Shown: positions 7,601-15,283, counted from the stretch's first letter. The stretch is 56,922 nucleotides of DNA from Streptosporangiaceae bacterium (GCA_025934635.1 JAICWX010000012.1:1-56922), one strand, 5' to 3'. The notes: a model not told the origin generated them from the letters alone. Program-made: numbers and translations.

Positions 7601-9100
7601 GCCGCGGCCGGGAAACTGGCGCAGGCCAGCGTGGCGGCCGCGACCTTCCTGCCCGGCGATGCCCCGGCCGCGCTGAACGCCCGCGGCTACCTGGCCCGGT
7701 CCCTGGTCCGCCGCGGCCGCTGCGGCGACGCCGAGATGATCTACCGTGAGCTGCTCGCCGACCGGCTCCGGATCCAGGGGGAGGCGCACCTCGACACCCT
7801 GGCCACCCGGCACGACCTGGCCGCGGCGCTGGGCGTGCAGGGCCGGTTCGGCGAGGCCGAGGAGCTCTACCGCGGGCTCCTCGACGACGATTACCGGCTG
7901 CGCGGGCCTGACCACCGGGAAACCCTGGCCGCCCGGTACAGCCTGGCCCGGATGATCGGGCTGCAGGGCCGGTACGACGAGGCGGAGAAACTGGGCCGCC
8001 AGGTCCTGGAGGTCCAGCTCCGCGTCCTCGGCCCGGACCACCCGGATGCCCTGGCCAGCCGGCAGAACCTGGCCCGGCTGGCCGGGAAGGCCGGCCGCTA
8101 CGCCGAGGCCGAGCGGCTGTACCGCGGGGTGCTGGCCGACCGCCGCCGCATCCTGGGCGACGACCACCCGGACACCCTGGCCACCCGGCACCGGCTGGCC
8201 CGGATCATCGGGCAGCGCGGCCGCTACGGCGAGGCGGAGGAGCTGTGCCACCAGGTCCTGGCCGACCGGCGCCGGCTGCTGGACGAGGACCACCCGGACA
8301 ACCTGTCCACCCGGCACCGGCTGGCCCGGGTGCTCGGCCTGCAGGGCCGGTACGCCGACGCCGAGCCGATGTTCCGGCAGGTCCTCGCGGCCCGCCGCCG
8401 CACCCTGGGCGATGAGCATCCCCACACCCTCGACACCCAGCACCGGCTCGGCTGGCTGGTCGGCCGCCAGGGCCGCTACAGCGAGGCCATCGATATCGTC
8501 AACCAGGTGCTCGGCGGCCGCCGGGACCTGCTCGGCGACGACCATCCCGACACGCTGGCCGCCCGCGAGACCCTGGCCTGGCTGACGGCGCTGCGCGGCA
8601 AGCCCGCCGAAGCCGGCGAGCTGGCCCGCGACGTGCTGGCCAGCCGGCGCCGGGTGCTCGGCGAGGACCACCCCGACACCCTCACCACCCGCGCCACCCT
8701 GGCCTGGACGACCGAGCTGCAGGGCCGGCCCGCCAGCGCCGAGCAGCAGTACCGCACCCTGCTCGCCGACCGCAGGCACACCCTGGGCCCCGGCCATCCG
8801 GACACCCTCACCGCCCGCCAGGACGTCGCCCGGATGGTCGGCCTGCAGCGCCGCTACGCCGAAGCCGAGCAGGTCACCCGCGAGATCCTCGCCGACCGGC
8901 GCCGCCTGCTCGGCGACGACCATCCCGACACCCTCACCTCCCGCGCCGTCCTGGCCCGGCTGACCGCCCGCCAGGGCCGCCGCGCCGAGGCCGAGGAGCT
9001 CTACCGGCAGGTGATCACCGACCGCTCCCGCGTCCTGGGCTCCGCTCACCCCGACACCGCCGCCGCCCGCGCCGAGCTCGCCCAGCTGCCCGGCGGATAA
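4673..9100 (+). CDS. Crp-type cNMP-binding/HTH + cyclase-like + NB-ARC + TPR regulator
   Basis: A multidomain protein of about 1475 residues. In order: a cyclic-nucleotide-binding domain (about 40-160) keeping the phosphate-cassette pattern GERAAL...RSATV; a Crp-type winged HTH (about 205-255, SQQELADWAGTSADAVGRFL); a three-copy 18-base repeat linker; a class III nucleotidyl-cyclase-like domain (about 305-495) keeping both metal-site motifs FTDVAGF and GDG, but with Ile where the catalytic Asn is expected (GRAVITTARI); an NB-ARC/STAND NTPase with P-loop GMGGLGKST (about residue 560); and eleven 42-residue kinesin-light-chain-type TPRs (about 1000-1475). GTG 4673 follows AGGGGA; in-frame GTG codons at 4607 and 4646 lack a ribosome site. 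The stop overlaps the next start (TAATG). It probably gates transcription by combining nucleotide and protein signals (inference). Confidence 0.9.
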   Translation: MRRDDGSDLGSSARDAGPVADVPVAAGTVRWERPTARSFWNALADPEREALAAAGVEEIFRPGAVLCRAGDDTSHVMIIDSGWVKVSVREAPRAAEKILAVRGQGDVVGERAALTAGVRSATVTALDEVSAMVIPAERFAEFLRAHPRAAEVLERQVTERRDEDRARLFSAEDAGAERAAPERRLAWLLSDLAQRRGGHQHGVFTLPMSQQELADWAGTSADAVGRFLRSWRDRGIVARGERSRRLTVIDLGALAALSDPVPEQAGPPPNGHTPAEAAAQHPQKTQEAQNYQEAQNYQEAQWQRSWHEPLNCAVVFTDVAGFSDPLRTDSDRDVVRTALYDILRAAFEASGVPWAACYREDRGDGAVIVVPPVISTLRVVDPLAAELADRLRQYNRRASEVVRIQLRVALHVGPVGKDPEGLTGRAVITTARILDAPVIKARLAAEHADLVFAVSDYVYDHVVRNYDGRVDPAVFEHLECQVKESHVSAWVRLAGRVAAPAPDLGHPAAPAPGSLPAPLPVAPPLGKLPPEIRGREALTGELRRALRPYPWRASRAFVIAGMGGLGKSTIALTAARMARERGHRVWWVRAADTAQLTSGMLEVLRELGAPQSVTRPVREGAQTAPDRAWEFLNSDHGAGRRWLLVFEGADNPAVLAGADAGTPADGTGWLRADPAGMVIVTTRIRDPRVWGSRVTLRELRPLDDEAGAEVLRDLAPEITDRGGTEARELSRRLGGLPLALHLAGTYLGSPFARWTTFAGYRQALDGVELPAALTDIEVRGADIHATVQRTWDLSLDALAADGMPQARPLLLVLSCFAPATPIPAGLLQLPPLGELLARRTGNHDNQNNTTERSGLRDALQGLSYTGLIDISATSGPAGLNAVTVHPVVADANRIRLAASVAAERAAVQETTVALLEAATAGLDPVRPADWPPWRLLRPHVNAVIDLLADDLDPAVLGRLLAVSATGTEALLGAGRLAAAGKLAQASVAAATFLPGDAPAALNARGYLARSLVRRGRCGDAEMIYRELLADRLRIQGEAHLDTLATRHDLAAALGVQGRFGEAEELYRGLLDDDYRLRGPDHRETLAARYSLARMIGLQGRYDEAEKLGRQVLEVQLRVLGPDHPDALASRQNLARLAGKAGRYAEAERLYRGVLADRRRILGDDHPDTLATRHRLARIIGQRGRYGEAEELCHQVLADRRRLLDEDHPDNLSTRHRLARVLGLQGRYADAEPMFRQVLAARRRTLGDEHPHTLDTQHRLGWLVGRQGRYSEAIDIVNQVLGGRRDLLGDDHPDTLAARETLAWLTALRGKPAEAGELARDVLASRRRVLGEDHPDTLTTRATLAWTTELQGRPASAEQQYRTLLADRRHTLGPGHPDTLTARQDVARMVGLQRRYAEAEQVTREILADRRRLLGDDHPDTLTSRAVLARLTARQGRRAEAEELYRQVITDRSRVLGSAHPDTAAARAELAQLPGG
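5528..5581 (+). repeat. 18-base tandem repeat (x3) in an AT-richer linker
   Basis: Three in-frame units of CARGAAGCACAGAATTAY type encode the EAQNYQ-like linker between the HTH and the cyclase-like domain. The composition is clearly less GC-rich than the surrounding gene, suggesting recent local expansion. Confidence 0.8.
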
Positions 9101-9549
9101 TGGGCCCGGTGAAGCGTGAGGGAGCGTTCTGGGACGTGATGGAGGGCCGGGTCGCCCCGCCGCCCGCGGGGACCCTGCTCGGCTGGGAGCTGGTGGCGGT
9201 CGACCCGGACGCCGGGACGATCGAGGTTGCCTTCACCGCCACCGACCAGTTCCTGAACCCGGCCGGGGTGGTCCAGGGCGGCCTGCTGGCCGCGATGCTG
9301 GACGACACACTGGGCCCGGCGCTGGTCGCGACGCTCGGCCCGGGCCAGTTCGCCCCCACCACCGACCTGCATGTCCAGTTCCTGCGCCCGGCGCACCCGG
9401 GACGGCTCACCGGCCGCGGCCGGGTCGTCCGCCGCGGCCAGGAGGTGGCCTTCCTGGCGGGCGAGCTGCTCGACGCCGCCGGGCAGGTCGTGGCGACCGC
9501 CGTCGCGACCGCCACCATCCGCGCCCTGCCTGATAAGACACTGCGCTGA
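9100..9549 (+). CDS. PaaI-type hotdog-fold thioesterase
   Basis: The 149-residue protein fits a PaaI/YdiI-type acyl-CoA thioesterase in length and motifs: NPAGVVQGGLLAAMLDDTLGPAL carries the catalytic-helix signature (G-G, then Asp after ML), followed by a TTDLHVQFLRPA strand and GRVVRRGQEVAFLAGEL. Members hydrolyse aromatic or short acyl-CoA thioesters as cytoplasmic tetramers. Its ATG shares a base with the stop codon of the large regulator gene, so it is translationally coupled to it; this is unusual and may mean the regulator and enzyme belong to one response. The substrate is unknown. Confidence 0.88.
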   Translation: MGPVKREGAFWDVMEGRVAPPPAGTLLGWELVAVDPDAGTIEVAFTATDQFLNPAGVVQGGLLAAMLDDTLGPALVATLGPGQFAPTTDLHVQFLRPAHPGRLTGRGRVVRRGQEVAFLAGELLDAAGQVVATAVATATIRALPDKTLR

Positions 9550-9578
9550 TAAGACACTGCGCTGATGAGCTACTGCGC
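9531..9578. repeat. 16-base tandem repeat spanning the thioesterase stop codon
   Basis: Two exact copies of TGATAAGACACTGCGC (9531-9546, 9547-9562) and a third with 13 of 16 identical bases (9563-9578). The second copy begins with the TGA stop (9547-9549). The repeat lies in the convergent gap before the nitroreductase gene; no hairpin terminator was seen. Confidence 0.85.
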
Positions 9579-9587
9579 CGGTGAGGT

Positions 9588-10097
9588 CTACCAGCGCCCG
9601 CGGTGCACGACCTCGTCCAGCGCCCGCCGCCGGGGGGTGCGGACCGGGGCCAGCGGCCGGTCCGCCGGGTAGCCGAGGGAGATGAGGAAGGCCCAGGGGC
9701 GGTCCGCCGGGAAGCCGAGCAGCTCGCGCGCCAGGTCCAGGTCGGTGACCCCGGCGTGGCAGGTGCCGATGCCCAGGTCGGCGGCGGCCAGCAGCATGGA
9801 CATCGTCGCCTGGCCCAGGTCGAACTGGGCCCGGCCGAACTCGTTGTCGGCCGCCGGGCCGATCACCACGATGGTCGCGGCCGAGCCGGCCACGTGGGCG
9901 GCGCCCCGCCAGACCCCGGCCAGCTCACGGAGCTGCGCGCGGTCGGTGACCAGGATGAAGTCCCACGGCTGCCAGTTCTGCGACGACGGCGACCGGCGGC
10001 CCGCCTCCAGGATCCGGTCCAGGTCGGCCGCCGGGACCGGGCGGCCGTCGAAGGCCCGCACGTTGCGGCGCGAGGTGATCGCCTCCCAGGTCTGCAT
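9588..10097 (-). CDS. nitroreductase family flavoprotein
   Basis: The 169-residue protein has the nitroreductase FMN-binding signatures: RRNVRAFDGRPVP at the N-terminus, AGRRSPSSQNWQPWDFILV, and the C-terminal GFPADRPWAFLISLGYPADR. Such enzymes use FMN and NAD(P)H (or sometimes F420) to reduce nitroaromatics, quinones or other electrophiles. ATG 10097 follows GGAGGAGG. The length suggests a compact one-domain subunit that dimerises. It lies 20 bases downstream of the amino-acid dehydrogenase gene on the same strand and is probably co-transcribed with it. The natural substrate cannot be told. Confidence 0.9.
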   Translation of the reverse strand: MQTWEAITSRRNVRAFDGRPVPAADLDRILEAGRRSPSSQNWQPWDFILVTDRAQLRELAGVWRGAAHVAGSAATIVVIGPAADNEFGRAQFDLGQATMSMLLAAADLGIGTCHAGVTDLDLARELLGFPADRPWAFLISLGYPADRPLAPVRTPRRRALDEVVHRGRW

Positions 10098-10117
10098 GCC
10101 CCTCCTCCGCTACTCCG

Positions 10118-11308
10118 CTACTCCGCGGGTGCCAGCGGCGGCGCGGGCGGCTCGCCCCACCAGCCGCGCAGGAACGCGCCGGCCCGCTCGCAGGCCCCGG
10201 CCAGCGGACCGTCCTCGTGGTCCAGCGCCTGCCGGATGAGCCCGCTGATCGTGGCCTCGACGCGGTCCAGGACCTGGCCGGGGGTGGCGTCGGGAGCGGA
10301 CCGGTAGCCGATCACCGCGCCCGCGTTGCAGACGAAGTCGGGCAGCGCCACCACGCCGCGCTGGCGCAGCACGGCGGCCCCCTGCGCGGTGTAGGGCGCG
10401 TTCGCGGCGGGCGCCACGACCTGGACGCCCGGCGGCAGCGCCCCGGCGGTCCGGCCGCCGATCATGCCCGGGCGGGTCCCGGGTACCAGGACATCGGCGC
10501 TCACCTCGGTGAACAGCCCGGCCGGCGGTATGACCGGCCCGCCGTAGCGCCGGACGCACTCATCGCCGTGCTCGCTGCGCAGCGCCAGCAGCCGCCCGAC
10601 GTCCAGGCCCGCCGGGTCCGCGACGCAGCCGGCCACGGTGGACGCCGCCACCACCCGCCCGCCGCGGCGGATGACCTCGCGGGCCACGCCGCCGCCCACC
10701 TTGCCGAACCCCTCGATGGCCACCGACCGGCCATCCCACCCGCGGTCGGCGTCCAGCGCCGTCTCGGCCGCCACCGTGACGCCGTACCCGGTCACCACGT
10801 CCTCGAACGGCACGCCGTCCACGACCGAGTTCATCGCCGTCGGCGCCGCCCGGCCCGCGCGCAGCGGCGCGAAATCCTCCTCGAAGGTCCCCATGTCCGG
10901 GCCGGTGATGAACCGGCCCGCCTCGACCAGCGGGCGGACCTCCGTGCAGAACCGCGTCATCAGGGCCGCCCGGCCGACCCGGTCCGACGGGTCCCCGCGT
11001 ACGCCCGCCTTGGCCCCGCCGACCTGCTGGCCCAGCGCGGCGAACTTGTAGGTCATCGCCCGGGCCAGCAGCGCCACCTCGGCCACGCTGACATCCGCCG
11101 CCAGCCGCGTCCCCCCGGCCGAAAGCGGCGCCCCGGGCAGGTCGAACACCACGAATCCGGGTACCGAGTCCAGCTCCACGACCCCTGTGTCCCGGTCGGC
11201 TGCCACCTGATCAGCATGCTGCAGGCAGGGGGCGGCCCGCAAGCCGCAACCGGCGCGCGGCCCGGAACCGCGAATCACCTCCCGACCAGGGTTTTCGCCT
11301 GTATTCAT
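10118..11308 (-). CDS. Glu/Leu/Phe/Val dehydrogenase family protein
   Basis: This resembles the branched-chain (Leu/Val/Phe) amino-acid dehydrogenases. Substrate-domain motifs are AGGTR, ARAMTYKFA (substrate lysine), VGGAKAG..GDP (catalytic lysine) and ITGPDMGT (catalytic Asp). The Rossmann domain begins SVAIEGFGKVGGGVA. It should reversibly deaminate an amino acid with NAD(P). Compared with leucine dehydrogenase, the C-terminal half has a divergent NAPYTAQGAAVLRQRGVVALPDFVCNAGAVIGY segment. The start is uncertain: ATG 11308 gives 396 residues, but GTG 11206 removes a 34-residue stretch with no homology feel. It probably forms an operon with the nitroreductase gene. Confidence 0.85.
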   Translation of the reverse strand: MNTGENPGREVIRGSGPRAGCGLRAAPCLQHADQVAADRDTGVVELDSVPGFVVFDLPGAPLSAGGTRLAADVSVAEVALLARAMTYKFAALGQQVGGAKAGVRGDPSDRVGRAALMTRFCTEVRPLVEAGRFITGPDMGTFEEDFAPLRAGRAAPTAMNSVVDGVPFEDVVTGYGVTVAAETALDADRGWDGRSVAIEGFGKVGGGVAREVIRRGGRVVAASTVAGCVADPAGLDVGRLLALRSEHGDECVRRYGGPVIPPAGLFTEVSADVLVPGTRPGMIGGRTAGALPPGVQVVAPAANAPYTAQGAAVLRQRGVVALPDFVCNAGAVIGYRSAPDATPGQVLDRVEATISGLIRQALDHEDGPLAGACERAGAFLRGWWGEPPAPPLAPAE

Positions 11309-11394
11309 GTGTTTTCGGGCTTCAATCTGCTCAGGCTGGGTAGTCCTTAGGCGGGTTGCGGGGCCGGATGTGCAGCCGGGGAGGGCGCAGAGTC

Positions 11395-11502
11395 ATGAGT
11401 AGTCGCGAGCCTGGTCGTGGTAGCCGCGAAGGCAATCACAGGAGACGGCGCTTAAGCGTCGCGGGCCGTGTCGTGGAACTCCGGTTCGCGACGGCGCCGT
11501 AG
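11395..11502 (+). CDS. possible 35-residue basic peptide
   Basis: An ATG at 11395 follows GGGGAGGG and opens a 36-codon frame, MSSREPGRGSREGNHRRRR onward, ending in TAG nine bases before the next small gene. The product is strongly basic and of low complexity. The good ribosome site and the spacing to the following gene are the only support; it could equally be a leader peptide or not translated. Confidence 0.25.
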   Translation: MSSREPGRGSREGNHRRRRLSVAGRVVELRFATAP

Positions 11503-11511
11503 GACACTGAG

Positions 11512-11688
11512 ATGACCACCTTCCTCAGCATCTGCCTCTACATCTTCGCCGGATGCGCCGCCCTCGGGCTGCTGCCCGCCGCGCTGCTCGCCGCCCGGGC
11601 CCGGCAGCCGGTCATGATCGTCGTCTCGCTCGCCGTGGCCGCCTTCGTCATCTTCGTGCTCGTCGACGCGGCCACCAGGCTGCACTGA
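11512..11688 (+). CDS. 58-residue two-helix membrane protein
   Basis: The frame encodes MTTFLSICLYIFAGCAALGL, a short basic loop (AARARQP) and a second hydrophobic helix MIVVSLAVAAFVIFVLVDAA, ending ATRLH. The two helices with a basic cytoplasmic loop make a convincing hairpin membrane protein. AGGA lies seven bases before the ATG. It is convergent with the ABC permease gene 20 bases away. No family recognised; it could be a regulator of a neighbouring transporter, but nothing shows that. Confidence 0.55.
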   Translation: MTTFLSICLYIFAGCAALGLLPAALLAARARQPVMIVVSLAVAAFVIFVLVDAATRLH

Positions 11689-11705
11689 CGGGGCTGCACT
11701 GACGG
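11678..11705. repeat. 14-base tandem duplication spanning a stop codon
   Basis: GGCTGCACTGACGG occurs twice head-to-tail (11678-11691, 11692-11705). The first copy contains the TGA stop of the 58-residue membrane protein and the second lies between it and the ABC permease stop. Confidence 0.85.
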
Positions 11706-11707
11706 GC

Positions 11708-12535
11708 CTAGCTGGCCCGGCGGTAGGCGCGCACCGCGAGCGGCACGAACACGAGGAAGATCCCGGCCAGCCAGGCCACGCTCTTCCACAGGTTCGCCTC
11801 GACCGGGCCGCCGAGGGCCAGCGCGCGCATGGTGTCGATCACGTAGGTCACCGGCTGGTTGTTGGCGAACGCCTGCAGCCAGCCCGGCATGGTCGGGATC
11901 GGCACGAACGCCGAGGACAGGAACGTGACGGGGAACAGCCAGATCAGCCCGAACGCCTGGACCGACTCCTCGTCGCCGATCGCCAGCCCCGTGAAGGCGG
12001 AGATGCAGCAGATGGCGACGCCGAACACGATCGCGAGCAGCACCATCAAGATGGCCGGGCCCACGCCGTTGGTGAACCGGAAGCCGACCGCGTACCCCAC
12101 GGCGAGGATGATCACGATCGTGACCGTCATCCGCCCGGTGTCGGCCACCAGCCGCCCGGCCAGCACCGCCGAGCGGGCCATCGGCATCGACCGCAGCCGG
12201 TCGATGACGCCCTTCTTCAGCTCCTGGGCCAGCGCGATAGCGGTTCCGAACGAGGCGAACGCCGCGGTCTGCCCGAGAATCCCGGGCATCAGGAAGTTGA
12301 CGTAGCCGCCGGGCACCTTCACCGGGATCGCGCCGCCGAAGACGTACCGGAACATCAGCACGAACATCACCGGCTGGATCACGGTGAACACGATGTAGGC
12401 GGGGACCCGCATCCAGACGATCAGGTTGCGCCGGGTGATGGTGAGCGTGTCCCTCACCGCCCACCGGAACCTGGTCGGCCAGCCGGGCGCGGCAGGCGCG
12501 CCGGGTACTCCGGCCCTCTCCGCTACCGCGGTCAT
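11708..12535 (-). CDS. ABC-2 exporter permease, DrrB-like
   Basis: The 275-residue protein is the membrane half of a daunorubicin-resistance-type (DrrB-like) exporter. It has a cytoplasmic N-terminus, six predicted membrane segments, and the ABC-2 features LKKGVIDRLRSMPMARSAVLAGRLVAD and FPVTFLSSAFVPIPTMPGWLQAFANNQPVTYVIDTMRAL. It works as a dimer with the ATPase encoded just upstream on the same strand; ATG 12535 overlaps that gene's stop by four bases. Family members export drugs, polyketides or lipids; the cargo here is unknown. Confidence 0.95.
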   Translation of the reverse strand: MTAVAERAGVPGAPAAPGWPTRFRWAVRDTLTITRRNLIVWMRVPAYIVFTVIQPVMFVLMFRYVFGGAIPVKVPGGYVNFLMPGILGQTAAFASFGTAIALAQELKKGVIDRLRSMPMARSAVLAGRLVADTGRMTVTIVIILAVGYAVGFRFTNGVGPAILMVLLAIVFGVAICCISAFTGLAIGDEESVQAFGLIWLFPVTFLSSAFVPIPTMPGWLQAFANNQPVTYVIDTMRALALGGPVEANLWKSVAWLAGIFLVFVPLAVRAYRRAS

Positions 12536-13599
12536 GACCCCGTCCTCTCCATGTCCTTGTCCTTGCCTTTCCGGCCGCGGCGCCCGCGGCGGCGCCCGCC
12601 CGGATCCCCTTCCTCCTCGGCCGCGTGCCCGGTCAGGGCGAGGAACACGTCGTCCAGCGACGGGCGCCGCATCGCCAGGCCGTGCGTCTCCAGGCCCGCG
12701 GCGTCCAGCGCGCGCACGGTCTCCACCAGCGCGTCCGAGCCGCGGCTGCCGACCCTGATGCTGACCATGCCGGTGTCCGGGTCAGCCATCGGATCCCCGC
12801 CCACCTCCCCTGCCCTCTCCATGATCTTGTTCACCGCGGCGACCGCCTCGCCGACCCGGCTGCGGTCCGGCACCGTGAACTCGACGACGTCGCCGCCGAC
12901 CCGCCCCTTCAGGTCCTCGGCCGTCCCGGCCGCGATGACCTGGCCGTGGTCGATGACCACGATCTCGTCCGCCAGCTCGTCGGCCTCGTCGAGGTACTGG
13001 GTGGTCAGCAGCAGGGTGGTCCCGTCCGCGACCAGCGACCGGATGATGTCCCACATCCCCAGCCGGGACCGCGGGTCAAGCCCGGTGGTGGGCTCGTCGA
13101 GGAACAGCACCTTCGGCCGGCCGACCAGGCTGGCGGCCAGGTCCAGGCGGCGCTGCATGCCGCCGGAGTAGGTCTTGGACGCCCGTTCGGCCGCGTCGCT
13201 CAGGCCGAACTGCTCGAGCAGCTCGACGGCCCGGCTGCGCGCCTGCGGCCAGCTCAGGTGGTAGAGCCGCCCGATGATCTCCAGGTTCTCCCGGCCGGTG
13301 AGCTCCTCCTGGATGGCAGCCGACTGCCCGGCCAGCCCGATCGACCGGCGGACCGCGGCCGCCTGGCGTACCACGTCGTACCCTTCGACCAGCGCCTTTC
13401 CCTGGTCGGGGAGCAGCAAGGTGGTCAGGATCCGGACCGCGGTGGTCTTGCCGGCCCCGTTGGGGCCGAGCACGCCGAGCACCGTCCCGCGGGGTACCGA
13501 CAAGTCGATACCGCGCAGCGCGTGCACGTCCCCGAATGATTTGGTCAAGCCTTCCACGAGGATCGCGGGCTTACCGTCGCCCCCGCCGACCTGTGACAT
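12532..13599 (-). CDS. ABC exporter ATP-binding protein, DrrA-like
   Basis: The 355-residue ATPase shows Walker A GPNGAGKTT, Q-loop LAGQSA, signature YSGGMQRRLDLAASL, Walker B VLFLDEPTTGLDP and the switch region LLLTTQYLDEAD. The DrrA-type C-terminal extension is present (LETHGLAMRRPSLDDVFLALTGHAAEEE), ending in a very basic, Lys/Arg/Gly-rich tail. The start is an ATG. Four-base overlap with the permease gene shows one operon. A 160-base spacer separates it from the divergent DUF5709 gene. Confidence 0.96.
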   Translation of the reverse strand: MSQVGGGDGKPAILVEGLTKSFGDVHALRGIDLSVPRGTVLGVLGPNGAGKTTAVRILTTLLLPDQGKALVEGYDVVRQAAAVRRSIGLAGQSAAIQEELTGRENLEIIGRLYHLSWPQARSRAVELLEQFGLSDAAERASKTYSGGMQRRLDLAASLVGRPKVLFLDEPTTGLDPRSRLGMWDIIRSLVADGTTLLLTTQYLDEADELADEIVVIDHGQVIAAGTAEDLKGRVGGDVVEFTVPDRSRVGEAVAAVNKIMERAGEVGGDPMADPDTGMVSIRVGSRGSDALVETVRALDAAGLETHGLAMRRPSLDDVFLALTGHAAEEEGDPGGRRRGRRGRKGKDKDMERTGS

Positions 13600-13759
13600 C
13601 CATCCTCCCGTACCGGCCCCGTCAAGCCGCTCAAATCGCGCACGACGAACCTACCGGCATTCCCGCCGTCTGCGAACCGAATATCTCCGCGCCGCGGTCC
13701 GTCACCTTAGTGGTAAGACGTAGGAATCAATTGCGAATCATCGGGGACAGGAGCTGAAG

Positions 13760-14245
13760 ATGTCTGAGAACCGCCATGAGGCCGCCGACCTCGAGGATTA
13801 TTCGGTACAGGAACCCGCTGACTCGCTGACCGGGGAGCCGGGGGAACCCGGGAAGAACCCGCTCGACCGCGGGGTCGCCCCGCCGGAGCGGTGGTCGGCC
13901 GCGATCAGGAAGGCTGACGAGCCGGAGTCCCTCGACGACCTGCTCGCCGAGGAAGAGCCGGACCCTGCCCTGGAGGAGCTCGGCGATGACCTGTCCGAGG
14001 ACGATGCCTCAGAAGGCGACGAGGACGAGGACGAGGCCGACGAGTACGTGGACGGCCTGCTGCTCGACGACGGCCCGGATCCGCGGGCGGGCCGGCTGGT
14101 CGCCGAGGACGAGGGCGCCCACCCGGACGACGAGGAAGACCTGGTCGCCCGCGACGTCGGCATCGACGGCGGCGCCGCCAGCGCGGAGGAGGCGGCCATC
14201 CACGTGGTGGAGGATGACGACACCGACATCCGCTCCGGCGACTGA
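13760..14245 (+). CDS. DUF5709 acidic protein
   Basis: The 161-residue protein is extremely acidic, with a run of Asp and Glu at about residues 76-94, and matches the actinobacterial DUF5709 pattern: an N-terminal YSVQEPADSLTG, PLDRGVAPPERWS, then the conserved C-terminal block GRLVAEDEGAHPDDEEDLVA..VGIDGGAASAEEAA(I/M)HV. It is likely soluble, cytoplasmic and largely disordered. Function is unknown for the family. ATG 13760 has AGGAG upstream. It lies 12 bases before the deaminase gene and may be co-transcribed with it by proximity only. Confidence 0.85.
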   Translation: MSENRHEAADLEDYSVQEPADSLTGEPGEPGKNPLDRGVAPPERWSAAIRKADEPESLDDLLAEEEPDPALEELGDDLSEDDASEGDEDEDEADEYVDGLLLDDGPDPRAGRLVAEDEGAHPDDEEDLVARDVGIDGGAASAEEAAIHVVEDDDTDIRSGD

Positions 14246-14257
14246 GACCAGGGCCGC

Positions 14258-15274
14258 ATGCTGCCGGTCGCCGAGCTGCACCTGCACATCGAGGGGACGC
14301 TCGAGCCCGAACTCCTGGTCGCGCTGGCGGCCAGGAACGGCACCCCGATGCCGGTCCTGGACGTGGCCGAGCTGCGGGCCATCTACCGCTTCGACAGCCT
14401 GGGGTCCTTCCTCAGCCTGTACTACGCCAGCCTGCGCGTGCTGCAGACCGAACGGGACTTCTACGACCTGGGCCGTGCCTACCTGGCCCGGGCCGCGGCG
14501 GCCGGGGTGCGCCGGGCCGAGATCTTCTTCGACCCGCAGTCCCACCTGGCCAACGGGGTGCCGCTCGAGGCGGTGTTCGGCGGGCTGACGGCCGCGCTGG
14601 CCGACGGCGCCCGGGACCACGGCATCTCCGCCGACCTCATCCTGTGCTTCCTGCGGGACCTGGGCGCGGACGCGGCCAGCGCGGTGCTGCGGGACAGCCT
14701 GCGATTCCGGGATCAGTTCATCGGCGTCGGCCTCGACTCCGCCGAGGTCGGCTTCCCGCCCGGCCTGTTCCGCGAGGTCTACCAGCGGGCCGCGGCCGAA
14801 GGGCTGCGGCTGGTGGCGCACGCGGGAGAGGAGGGCGGCCCGGACTACGTGCGCGAGGCGCTCGACGAGCTCGGGGTGGAGCGCGTCGACCACGGGGTCC
14901 GGTCGATGGAGGATCCCGGGCTGGTGGCCCGGCTCCGGGACGAGCGGATCGCGCTGACCGTCTGCCCGCTGTCCAACGTGGCGCTGCGGGTGGTCTCCGC
15001 GCTCGGCGACCACGTGCTGCCCGCCATGCTGGACGCGGGCCTGCTGGCCACGGTGAACAGCGACGACCCGGCCTACTTCGGCGGGTACGTCGACGACAAC
15101 CTTCATGCGGTGCGGACCGCGTTCGGCTACGGCGATGCCCAGCTCGCCACGCTCGCGCGGAACTCCTTTGAGGCATGCTTCGCGCCCGAGGCGGACAAGC
15201 GGACTTGGCTGGCCGAGGTCGACGGCTGGCTCGAGGACCGCGCAACCACCTTATTTGTCAGTGCCTTCGGCTAG
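14258..15274 (+). CDS. adenosine deaminase superfamily, adenine deaminase-type
   Basis: The 338-residue TIM-barrel hydrolase keeps the metal and catalytic residues: ELHLHIEG (two His), LVAHAGEEGG (His and Glu), VDHGVR (His) and VNSDDPAYFGG (Asp). The N-terminal HIEGTLEPELL and the segments FYDLGRAYL, IFFDPQSH and GLDSAEVGFPP fit the adenine deaminase (bacterial/fungal ADE) branch better than classical adenosine deaminase, so the likely reaction is adenine to hypoxanthine plus ammonia in purine salvage. That branch call is from recalled motifs, not an alignment. It is followed nine bases later by sbcD. Confidence 0.85.
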   Translation: MLPVAELHLHIEGTLEPELLVALAARNGTPMPVLDVAELRAIYRFDSLGSFLSLYYASLRVLQTERDFYDLGRAYLARAAAAGVRRAEIFFDPQSHLANGVPLEAVFGGLTAALADGARDHGISADLILCFLRDLGADAASAVLRDSLRFRDQFIGVGLDSAEVGFPPGLFREVYQRAAAEGLRLVAHAGEEGGPDYVREALDELGVERVDHGVRSMEDPGLVARLRDERIALTVCPLSNVALRVVSALGDHVLPAMLDAGLLATVNSDDPAYFGGYVDDNLHAVRTAFGYGDAQLATLARNSFEACFAPEADKRTWLAEVDGWLEDRATTLFVSAFG

Positions 15275-15283
15275 GGTCCGGCC

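Noticed and set aside
4667..9049. A 1460-codon open frame on the minus strand across the giant regulator gene
   Set aside because: Gly/Gln/Val-rich translation with no motif and the wrong base bias at the third position; a GC-rich antisense shadow of the TPR repeats and NB-ARC domain.
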